Assembly: GCA_025526915.1 (NCBI GenBank)
Contig: JAHLKH010000001.1
Span: forward strand, 372,001 to 436,000
Direction of reading: 5' to 3'
Length of the DNA: 64,000 nucleotides
Origin: Entophlyctis helioformis
Taxonomy: Eukaryota > Chytridiomycota > Chytridiomycetes > Chytridiales > Chytriomycetaceae
Shown: piece after piece, positions 20,997 through 30,365 of the stretch
Layout: the number at the start of each line of letters is the position of its first letter
Numbering within the stretch: position 1 is the stretch's first letter
Translations under genes and position numbers: made by a program
The notes under the pieces: model-generated
Seen by the model: only the letters and a program-made list of their open reading frames with translations
Told to the model about the DNA's origin: nothing
Databases searched by the model: none

Positions 20997-23900
20997 TCAT
21001 CCGTGGCGGGCCTCGAAGGCATTGAGCATCTGGAGGGAGCCAGTGAACGACGCGTGCGGTTCCCATGTGTTGTCGGACTCAGGGTAGCCTTCCCACTTGA
21101 CGAGCCAGCGGCGGCGGTTGCCTCTGCCCTTGACGTCGCGGATGGCTTCAATGACGTAGATGTTACCCTCGGGGGCGACTTCAAGAGGAGCAGGACGGGC
21201 GTGAGCAGGGCGATCCGGGAAAGCAGCGACTGGGTCTACGTAAGGACGAAGGAGGTCGACATGGAACCAGGGATGCACGCGTGCAAGAGCAGGAGGTAGA
21301 TCCAGACAACGGTTGAGATTTGTAGCATCGTCATCAATGGCAGTGATGCGGAAGGGACCGAGCCAGGGAACACGGACGAGATCAGGACGCTGAGCATCGG
21401 CCGGCCAGGTGAGACCATTCGAGGACAACCAGACAAGAGAACCGACGGGGAGAGGTGCAGGTGCACGGCGTGACATGTTGGCTTGAACGCGAGCCTCCTC
21501 CTGAGCATCCGCAAGGTGAGTGGTAGCGACACCAGAGGCCGCGGCCACGCGTGAAACGAGATCGGCCACAGCAGGGGCAGCATCGGCAGGAGAGATAGAG
21601 GGAAGCATGGATGGGTTGTGACCAAAAGCCAGGTAGTACGGGGCAAAGCCAGTCGACGCATTGGGCGAGCTGTTGATCGAGAAGGCGACGGTGTGCAGGA
21701 GGTCAGGCCAGTTCTTGCCCGAGTAGTCCGCGTACTTGGAGAGAATTTGCTTGGTGGTCTGGATGGTGCGTTCCGACTGGCCATCGGTCTGCTGATGGCG
21801 AGCCGTGGCAAGGTGCATGTCAATGTTGAGCGTGGCCATGAGTGACGTCCAGAAGGCCGAAGCAAAGCGAGGATCGCGGTCCGAGACAACAGAGGAGGGC
21901 ACTCCCATGCCAGCACAGACCCAGTGCTTGCAGAAGAGCTCAGCCAGAGTGGCCGCGGATGCGGTGCGGGTGGTAGGTGCAAAGGCGACCAGCTTGGTGA
22001 GCCGATCAACAATGACAAGCACCGCATCCAAGCCTGAGTCAGTCATGGGCAGGAAGGCAATGTCGTAGGAGACGTCTGTGAAGCGGTCCTCAGGGATCAG
22101 CAGAGGATGGAGCAGACCCTGAGAGCGACGGCGATCAACAAAGTGGCGCTGGCAGATCTCGCACGAGGTAGCAAACTGGGCGGCGTCCTCACGCAGGGAA
22201 GGCCAGAAGAATGCGTTGAGCAGTCGGCTGGCGGTGTTGAGGCTGCCAAAGTGACCGGCCAAGGGCTTGTCGTGGTAGTTGGAAAGCAGACGCGTGCGTA
22301 GCTCGCCGTCAGGAACGTAGAGGCGGCCGGAGTGGTACCAGAGGCCGTCGGAGAGGACCATGTGCTTGAAGATCCTGGCTTCGGAAGGGGAAGGACTGGT
22401 CAGACCGGAGCGCCAGTCGAGCATCTGCAGAGCGTAAGGGTCGGTAGCGAGCAGAGGGCGGATGGTGTCCTTGAGCGACGCGGCAGACGTGATGGCACTG
22501 ACAGAGGCAGCGGCAGTGGCCGGTGGGTCGAGGTTGCGCTCAAAAACAGCATGGCAGGACGAGCAACGAGGCTGGTGGGCAGGGTGGCGGGAGAGGAAGT
22601 CAGTGAGCACGTTGGTGGGCCCTGGGACGTACTCAATGGTGGCGTGGAACTCCTGGAGCGCCATGACCCAGCGAACCTGGCGCGGCGTCAGGTTGGGCTG
22701 ACGTGGAAGCCAGATGAGGGCACGGTGGTCGGTGCAGATAACAAACTGGCAGCTGGACAGGTAGTGATGGAACACACGGCAGACTTCGACGAGGGCCAGG
22801 AGCTCGCGCTCATGGACTGGGTAGTTGACCTCGGCCGGGACCATCTTGCGACTGTAGTAGGCCACTGGGTGCCACCCGTCGGCATGCTCCTGAGCGATCC
22901 AGCCACCGATTGCATAATCCGACGCATCCGTGTAGACGCGAGTTGGCAGTTTCGCATCAAAGAAGCAGAGGACTGGGGCAGTGGTGATGGCATGGATCAG
23001 ATAGTGGACCGCCTGCTGCTCGCGGGCGCCCCAGACAAACGGTGCGGCGGCGAGTGTCAAGGCGTACAGCGGTCGGGCGAGCTCGGCAAAGTACGGGATG
23101 AAGTCCTTCAGCCAGACAACATGGCCCAGGAGGGTGAGGACGCCATCGCGGTTGGTGCAGGTAGTGTGCTCCAACACTTTGTCGATGCTGTGCTGAGCGA
23201 TGGAGTAGCCAGTGGGCGAGACCATATGGCCGCAGAACTCGACAGACGGCTCGAGGAAGGAACACTTTGAGCCTTTGGCGAAGATGCGGTTGTCGCGGAG
23301 GACCTGCAGGACGTGCGTGACATGCTGGCAGTGCTCGTCCAAGGAGTGCGAGTAGATGAGCAGGTCGTCGACGTAGACACCCATGAAGACGTCATGAGCG
23401 CCGGCGAACAAGCGGTTGGACAGTGCCATCATCGTAGCAGGGGCATTGACAAGGCCGTATGGCATGACGCGAAACTCAAAGTGCCCGTACCGTGTCACGA
23501 ACGCGGTCTTGTGCACGTCCTTGTCAGCCACACGGATGTTCATGAAGCCGTCGCGGAGGTCGATGGACGAGATGAACTTGCAGCCAGCCACCTGGTCGCG
23601 GAGGGCCGGGATGGTGGGCAGGGTCGTCTTGTCCTTGACCGAGATGGCATTGAGGCCACGGTAGTCGACGCAGAGGCATAGGGTGCCGTCCTTCTTGCCA
23701 GCAAACAGCATAGATGCCGCGTACTGAGATGTGGATCGGCGGATGTAGCCGAGGTCGAACCAGGTCTGGATCTGCTTGCGGAGGATCTCGAGCTCAGCGT
23801 TGTTGAGACGAGGCAGAGGGCGGCGAGGTGGAACACGCGCGTCCGGGATGAGTGGGATGGCGTGGTCCTCTGGGCGATGGGGTGGGATGCCGGTTGGCTT

Positions 23901-24940
23901 CTGGAAGACATCGGCATACTCCAGCAGAATGGCGTTGATGCGCGGCTCGTGGCATGTGGGGACCAGATCAAAGTCAATAGGCGTGCTGGAAGCAGGAGCC
24001 GAGACAGAGGAAACCGTTGGCGTGTAGTGGTGGTGCTCGCAAATCGCGGCAATGTGGTCGGTAAGGGAGTCGACGGTCCAGCCGCCAGCCGGCTCGTTGG
24101 CCTCAATGGCGAAAACGATGTCGTCCGAGCTGCGGAGATCCGCAGGGGAGATGAGGTTGACCATGAATGGAGCCGGATCGACGGGGTTGGATAGCAATGA
24201 CCAGGTGACGGGGCAGTTGGAGTGCCGCGGCGTGAAGCGGAGCGTGCCGGCCGAAGCGTCCCAAAGGTTGATTGTGACCTTGTCAAACCAGGGAGTGCCA
24301 ATGATGATGTCGGACGTGATGTCGGCAATGAAGAAAGGCAGAGAGGCCTGGTAGTCGCCGGACAAGAACAGGCCGTGCAGCATCTCGGACACCACCACGC
24401 GTTCGCCACCTGCATAGGCAATATCAAACGGCGAGATGCGTGTGGGCGTGAGGTGCCATCTGTTGGCCCACTGACGAGAGACAATCATGGCCGAGCTGCC
24501 GCTGTCGATGGTAGCGGTGCAGGGAGCCCCCATGAAGGTGCCCGCAATGTGGGAGACAGTAGGCGAGACGAGAGATGGGGGGGCAACGTCTTCGACGGAT
24601 TCATTCCGGCAAGGCACATCATCGGCGGCATCTCCACTGCTTGGAATAGCAGGCGTTGCCACTGGCACGGACTCAGGCAGTAGTGGAGCTGGCGGTACCG
24701 GCGGGGGCAGGGGCACCACCGGCGGCTGCGGCTCTAAAGGTATGCCAGGTGGGGGATGAGTCGGGTGCACGGGAGTGGCAACAGGAGTGCGACGAGAGTG
24801 ACGAGCAGGGACGAACCTTGGATCGATGACGGTCGCCTTGTAGGTGGGGCAGTCCGAGGACTGGTGGGACGGGTTGCGGCAGCGAACGCAACCGCCGCGG
24901 GAGATGATCCAAGCGTAACCCTCGGAGTGAGCGACTTCAT
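20997..24940 (-). CDS. Element B pol: zinc knuckle, protease, RT, RNase H, integrase, chromodomain
   Basis: About 1,300 residues and open throughout. Order: CCHC knuckle CVRCRNPSHQSSDC (about 24890-24850), protease TIDSGSSAMIVSRQW, RT VDYRGLNAISVKDKTTLP and active site MGVYVDDLLIYS, RNase H YTDASDYAIGGWIAQ, integrase zinc motif ending CEICQRHF, DDE residues in DVSYDIAFL, VVSDRDPRF and ARHQQTDGQSERT, and a C-terminal chromodomain RRRWLVKWEGYPESDNTWEP. The chromodomain marks it as a chromovirus, whose integrase can be steered to marked chromatin. The zinc knuckle is in the pol frame, unlike usual gag placement. The frame relation to gag is -1. Confidence 0.9.
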
Positions 24941-26011
24941 GGCCGTGAGCGAGACATCGTTGTAAGAATTGATGGGACGCGACGATGCCAGAGGCGGGGC
25001 CGAGACCTGCCGGACAGGAACGGGGACGCGTTGGGTGGGAGCAGGGGTCGCGTTTGCAGGCTTGGGAACGCGGAGGGCCTCTTCAGTGTAGCCGGCCTCG
25101 CGAAGCTCTGTGTGTTTCTTGGCAGTGTGATCCACGAGTAACCTCATGGAGTCGAACTTTTTCCAGTCTGTGACAATGTGGGCCCTGAGTAGAGGGTCAA
25201 AGAGCTTGGCGAAGGAGAGGACGTTCTGCTTGTTGTACCCGTGGTCAGCATCCTTCATGAGAGTAGGGTACTCGGCAATCAGCGACGTGAATGGTGGGGC
25301 TGTCCATGGAGACTTGTGCCACAACTCGAGACGGTTGGACGCGTTGAACTGGACAGAGTGGGAGGTGAATCGGGTCTTGCCAGCGTCGCGAAGGGCGGTC
25401 CATGTCTGGGATTCAGGAGGTACCGAATCGAACCACTCGTTGGCCCACATGTGGGCTATGTCCTCGAGGCGGCTGATGACAAGGCCGACAATCTGGGAAG
25501 GGAGGAGAGTGGTTGAGGGGTAGCAGCGGAATGCATTGTTGACTTGTGAGACAAACTTAAGCCAATCGGTGTGGACAACGTCGGGATTCTTGTCGCTGTT
25601 GGTACCGGAGAAGAAGGGGATCTTGCCGATCTGGGATTGGAAACTGCGGTTCTGGTTGTCAGGGTCCGAAGCTGGGGCGGTGATACCGCGTCCTTCGAGC
25701 GCCTCGATACGGACCAGCAGGGCAGCGTTGAGCTCTTCCGCGTAGGTGAGAGATTGTGAAAGACCGTTGAAGAGCTTGGCAAAGTGGGACGCGGACTGAG
25801 TGGTCAGGTCGGCGTTTTGGTTGACGATATGTACGAGGCTGTCATGGTGACGTTTGAGCTTGGTATTCTCGTCGATCAGGTGGTTGATAAAGGCCACTAT
25901 GTGTCGGGCTTCCGAGTCGAGAGCGCTCCGTGTGTTTAGCAAACGCTGCCAGGACGGGCGCAAGGGCCCCACGGAGGTTGGCGACGGTCTTGGTCTCGCT
26001 ACTTTTGGCAT
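24734..26011 (-). CDS. Element B gag
   Basis: 425 aa starting MPKVARPRPSPTS. There is a coiled-coil-like region (HIVAFINHLIDENTKLKRH onward), then a retrotransposon gag core (PFFSGTNSDKNPDVVHTDWL, WANEWFDSVPPESQTWTAL, KTRFTSHSVQF). The C-terminal residues after about 24960 are out of frame with the zinc knuckle, so the functional product probably shifts -1 into pol before its own stop. Antisense to element A. Confidence 0.85.
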   Translation of the reverse strand: MPKVARPRPSPTSVGPLRPSWQRLLNTRSALDSEARHIVAFINHLIDENTKLKRHHDSLVHIVNQNADLTTQSASHFAKLFNGLSQSLTYAEELNAALLVRIEALEGRGITAPASDPDNQNRSFQSQIGKIPFFSGTNSDKNPDVVHTDWLKFVSQVNNAFRCYPSTTLLPSQIVGLVISRLEDIAHMWANEWFDSVPPESQTWTALRDAGKTRFTSHSVQFNASNRLELWHKSPWTAPPFTSLIAEYPTLMKDADHGYNKQNVLSFAKLFDPLLRAHIVTDWKKFDSMRLLVDHTAKKHTELREAGYTEEALRVPKPANATPAPTQRVPVPVRQVSAPPLASSRPINSYNDVSLTAMKSLTPRVTLGSSPAAVAFAAATRPTSPRTAPPTRRPSSIQGSSLLVTLVALLLPLPCTRLIPHLAYL

Positions 26012-26422
26012 GGGTGATATTGATGTCCCTGGTTGCCTGTGTATCGGCCCTCTGGGGGGGCTCGTCGAGGTACCTGAGCGCCATCTTGTCGAAGGAGAAG
26101 ATTGGGGGGTCGTTGCTTGGATGGTCGCTTGGAGGAGGAGGTGAGAACAGGGACTCTGGTTTCTTGTCGTCGGTGGGGACGGTTGAGGGGTCCTTGGCTG
26201 GGAGTGCCGGGGAGCTCAAGGACGTCGTTGGTCGGCTGTGCAGGCTGGGGCGGCCTGCTGGGGAAGAGGCTGTAGATAGCGTCCATTTGACGCGTTGGTC
26301 GAATTGACCAATCAGAAACGAGATGTCAAGGAAGTGGGTCGGAGTTGTGTCGCGTTTGGTTGGCGTGTTGTTTGGGTAGATCAGAAGGTGCGAGACAACA
26401 GAGAGAGATGGTGGACGCCGAG

Positions 26423-26652
26423 CGCAACGAGAAGGACGTTGAGGACGGTGTGGAGGGCCGGAGAACCGGTGGGCACTGAGCTCGACGAGAAGGACGACGA
26501 GGGCAGTGTGGGGACTGGAGGACCAGTGGACACCAAACGCAACGAGAAGGACGTTGAGAACGGTGTGGAGGGCCGGAGAACCGGTAGGCACTGAGCTCGA
26601 CGAGAAGGACGACGAGGGCAGTGTGGGGGCTGGAAGACCAGTAGGCGTCGCG
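26423..26652. repeat. 115-bp tandem duplication in the element B leader
   Basis: Two imperfect copies, each starting CGCAACGAGAAGGACGTTGA, between the 5' LTR and gag of element B. The rest of the leader (26012-26734) shows no clear protein. Confidence 0.75.
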
Positions 26653-26734
26653 AGCGACGAGGGGGATGTCAGAAGGGATGTGAGGGCCAGGCGGGTGCCG
26701 CGAGCGGCGAGATTGCTGTTTCTAGGGCTGTTCT

Positions 26735-26992
26735 TGTCAGAGTTCCTGCTCGAGTGCAGCGAAGGCACAGGGAACTGCGGGTCTGCAACACAGACAGAGG
26801 GAGAGGAGCTGTCAGGCGACAGCGTCTGAGGCAGGCAAATGAATATGTATTGTAAGAAGTACCTGCAACACAGACAGAGGGAGAGGAGCTGTCAGGCGAC
26901 AGCGTCTGAGGCAGGCAAATGAATAGAACAGCAAGGGAAAGGCAGAGACGCGAGACATAGAGTTGGAAAAGCCAACAGACGATAATCTAACA
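26735..26992 (-). repeat. Element B 5' LTR (in element orientation)
   Basis: Identical by eye to 20661-20918, followed by the right TSD CTTTG. Confidence 0.95.
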
Positions 26993-26997
26993 CTTTG

Positions 26998-29900
26998 TCC
27001 GCAAGAAGGATGGTTCGCTGCGGTTGGTCATTGACTACCGCGGCTTGAACAACATCTCGGTGAAGTTCCACAGTGCGATCCCGGAGATTGAGACCCTCCG
27101 CGATAACTTGGCAAACAAACCCTTCCGCTCGATGCTTGACATCCGCGAGGGCTTCCTTAACATCCGTGTTAAGGCGGAGGACCAGTGGAAAACTGCGTTC
27201 TCCACCCAGTTTGGTCACTTTGAGTTCACGGTCATGCCTTTTGGGCTGACCAATGCTCCGGCTGTGTTTACACAAGCCATCCAGTCGACACTCAATGAGC
27301 TGCTGGGCACGTGCGTCTCGGTGTACATGGACGACATCTACATCTACAGCGCGACGTACGAGGAGCATATCAAACACCTACGCACTGTTCTCAAGCTGCT
27401 ACTGAAGGCTCAATTGTATATTAAGCCGTCCAAGTGCATGATCCTGCAGCAGGACATTGAGTTCTGCGGTCACGTGCTCTCGCCCACTGGTTATTCCATT
27501 GCGCCAAAGCACTTGCAGGACATGGCAGCTGCCCCCCACATCTCCAACACAACCACTCTGGCAACTTGGCTAGGTAAGCTTGTGTGGTTAAAGTCATTCA
27601 TTGGTGGGCCGAACCCTGCAAAGGCGTACGCCACCATGTGCCTGCCACTATACAAGCTACTGGCCAAAAATGCCAAGTGGGAGTGGGGCCCTGCTCAAAA
27701 GCAGGCTGTGGAAGACCTGCGACAGGCAGTGCTGAAAGCAACCGAGCTGCGGTTCTTTGACCCGGCTCTGGAAACGCATGTCTACACTGATGCCAGCAAC
27801 TACGTCATTGCCGGCTACCTGTCGCAGATCCACCCAGATGGCGAGAAGCTGGTGGCCTGCTGGTCACGTAAGCTTAGCCCGGCCGAGATGAACTATCCAA
27901 CCCATGAACGCGAGTTGCTCGCCATCGTGGAGTTCTTCTCGCGTTTCCGTCATCTGTTGTCCAGTGTGCGCTCTGTCACGCACACTGACCACAAGGCGCT
28001 GGTCTGGTTGGCCACGCAGCCCCACCTGTCGGATCGGCAGGCTCGATGGGTCCTGTCTCTGCAGGAATTTGATACATCCATTGAGTACGTGCCTGGCGAG
28101 CTCAACTCGCTGGCTGATCTGCTGTCCCGCGATCCCTCAAAGGCCCCTCTCTGCACAAACTGTCGCTCGCCTGTCCCAATCCGTGCTGCCAATCTGCGCA
28201 CTGACTCTGACTGGGCGAAAGACGTGCGTGCGGCGTTGCCGGCCGACCCATTCGCCTCCAGACTGCCTGGCTGGAAGGCCGACCCGTCGTCGGCCACGCC
28301 GGCCGACCGCAAGGTCGTAGTGCACATGGAGTGCTTGGATGGTGCGTGGTGGTACAAAGGCAACCGCTTGTATGTGCCGCAGTCGCTGCGCGCGGATCTG
28401 CTCGCCCACTACCACGACTCTCCCTTTGGCGCGCACCAGGGACGTCAGCGGACCACCAGCCGCTTGTCGAACCGGTACTTCTGGCCCAGAATGTCTGAGG
28501 ACATTGCTGCCTATGTCGCCTCCTGCGACATGTGCCAGCGCCACCGCACGCCCAACCACCGGCCCGACGGCCTGCTGCATCCACTCGCGATCCCAGACGA
28601 CTGCTTCTCGAGCGTCGCCATGGACGTCATGTTCCTGCCTGCGGGCGGACAAGACGATGTGTTTGATGCTGCTCTGGTTGTGGTCGATCGCCTGTCCGGT
28701 CTCTGCGACGCGTTCCCGTGCTGCCGCTTGTCGTCGGCCCAGGAGCTGGCCGAGCTCTTCCTGACTCGCTGGGTCTGCTCGGGCAAGGGCTTCCCGGTCG
28801 ACATCGTCTCGGACCGCGACGCCCGCTGGCTGTCGGCTTTCTGGTCGAGCCTCTGCACTGCTGCCCGGATCAAGCAGAACCTCAGCACGGCTCGCCACCA
28901 GCAGACTGACGGCTTGGCCGAACGCAGCATCTGCACCATCAAGGATGCGCTCGCCAAGGCGGCCGATTACCACGGCTCTGACTGGCCGCTGCTGCTCGGT
29001 CCCACCTGCTTTGGCCTCAACTGCGCGCCGTCTGCGTCGTCTGGCTTTGCCCCCCTCTTCCTGGCGTTTGGCCGCCACCCGCGGTCCTTCCCGTCCGAGC
29101 CGGCCCTGGCACCGTCTGCCGCGGCCCGCGACCTGCTGCTGGACATGGCCGCTGCCCGCGACTCGGCCATTTTGAATCGGCGCAAAGCCCAGGCAGCCAT
29201 GACCGTTCAGGCAAACAAGCGTCGCCGCCGTCACCCTGCGTACAAGATCGGCGACATGGTGCTCCTCAACGCTGAGGGCATCTCCTGGCCGGCGGACTCG
29301 CACCGCCCGCCGCTCACGGCCGCCAAGTGGCTCGGCCCTTTTGCCATCACCAGCCTGGACTCTGGTGAATCTGGCCTCAACTACACGCTTGCACTGCCTG
29401 CCTCGCTGCACCGCGTCCACAACGTGTTCCATGCCGACCGGATCTGCCCGTATGTCGACCCTCTGTCTGCGCCCACCGGCTGCAAGGACGTGCCCTCCCG
29501 GCCTGACCCCGAGTACCACGCCGACGACGGCACGTCGGACAACTACAAGGTCGAGCGGATCGTTGACTCGCGCACTTATCGCGGCAAGATCGAGTATCTG
29601 GTCAAGTGGGTCGGTTATCCAGCCGACGACAACACATGGGTCCCAGCCGCCGACATGCGCAAGGCCCAGGACCTCGTCAAGGCGTTCCATGCTCGGCCGA
29701 CCAAGGCGCCTAAGGGCAAGGCGTCCAAACCGGCTCAGCCCACGCACGCGGCTCCTGCTCCGGCTGCTCCTGCTCCAGCCGCGGCGCCTGCTCCCACGCA
29801 GCCCAAGGCATCCAAGCCCTCTCGCCGCAAGCGCACTGCGCCTGCTCCTGCACCAGTGGCCCCTGCTCCAGCAGCAGCCACGCCCGCGGCACCTGCTCCG

Positions 29901-30134
29901 GCTGACGAGCCGATCGCACCTGCTGCACCCGCATCTCCCTCTCTCTCTCCATCTTTCCCTCCTCTCCCTCCTCCCTCTCCTCCTCCTTCCTTCTCTCTCT
30001 CTTCTCTTCCCCCTCTCAACCATCCCGCCCCACCTCGTCGCTCTGAGCGCACGGTTCCCCGTCCTGTGTCCTATGCGTCCATTGCTGCCCGCACTTCTGC
30101 CTCTCGTGTGTGCAACGCCCCTGCATCCTCCTAG
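26998..30134 (+). CDS. Element A pol, 3' part (RT, RNase H, integrase, chromodomain, Pro/Ala tail)
   Basis: Continues the RT frame from 20660. Motifs: RKKDGSLRLVIDYRGLNNIS, VYMDDIYIYS (YMDD), RNase H YTDASNYVIAGYLSQ, integrase zinc region (HYHDSPFGAHQG to CDMCQRH), DDE core in DVMFLPAGG, DIVSDRDARWL and ARHQQTDGLAERS, and chromodomain KIEYLVKWVGYPADDNTWVP. After the chromodomain is an unusual tail of about 150 residues made of Pro/Ala repeats, then Ser/Pro-rich sequence encoded by a CTC-rich stretch. Fully open, so element A was probably competent before element B landed in it. Confidence 0.95.
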
Positions 30135-30187
30135 TCGCTGTTCATCCACTCTTCTTTCTTATAAGTGGCTGTCTACGCTGGGGGGAG

Positions 30188-30360
30188 TGTAACGGATGCC
30201 GCCGCAGTCCCGTGGTCACGTGACCTGCTGGCATTGATCTGGACGCGCCTCGCCCGGACTTGGCTTGGCCCTGTTGTTGTAGTTGTATCCAGCCGTAAGC
30301 CTGTATACTCACTGCCCTCTGCCACCAGACGGCCAGCCGCTCTCGACGAGGACAGTTACA
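30188..30360 (+). repeat. Element A 3' LTR
   Basis: 173 bp, matches 17516-17688, ends GTTACA, followed by TSD TGCAG (30361-30365). Confidence 0.95.
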
Positions 30361-30365
30361 TGCAG

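Larger units (their letters stand above)
20661..26992 (-). mobile_element. Nested Ty3/gypsy chromovirus (element B), antisense inside element A
   Basis: 6,332 bp. LTRs 20661-20918 and 26735-26992, 258 bp each and identical by eye. TSD CTTTG at 20656-20660 and 26993-26997. Removing the element plus one TSD exactly restores the element A RT frame. Genes read on the minus strand: gag 26011-24734, then pol to 20997. A polypurine tract (minus-strand TAGGGGGG) abuts the 3' LTR at 20919. It inserted after element A and also looks young. Confidence 0.95.
17516..30360 (+). mobile_element. Full-length Ty3/gypsy chromovirus (element A), hosting a nested element
   Basis: 12,845 bp overall, about 6.5 kb without the nested element. 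5' LTR 17516-17688 and 3' LTR 30188-30360, 173 bp each and identical by eye, with TGTAAC/GTTACA ends. TSD TGCAG at 17511-17515 and 30361-30365. A purine-rich tract (GGGGGGAG) precedes the 3' LTR. It encodes gag (17755-19338) and pol in the +1 frame (19300-20660 joined to 26998-30134). LTR identity implies recent insertion. It interrupts the split nuclease gene on the opposite strand. Confidence 0.95.

Noticed and set aside
30142..30360. C-terminal extension of the minus-strand frame past 30361
   Set aside because: These codons are antisense element A LTR, not host protein.
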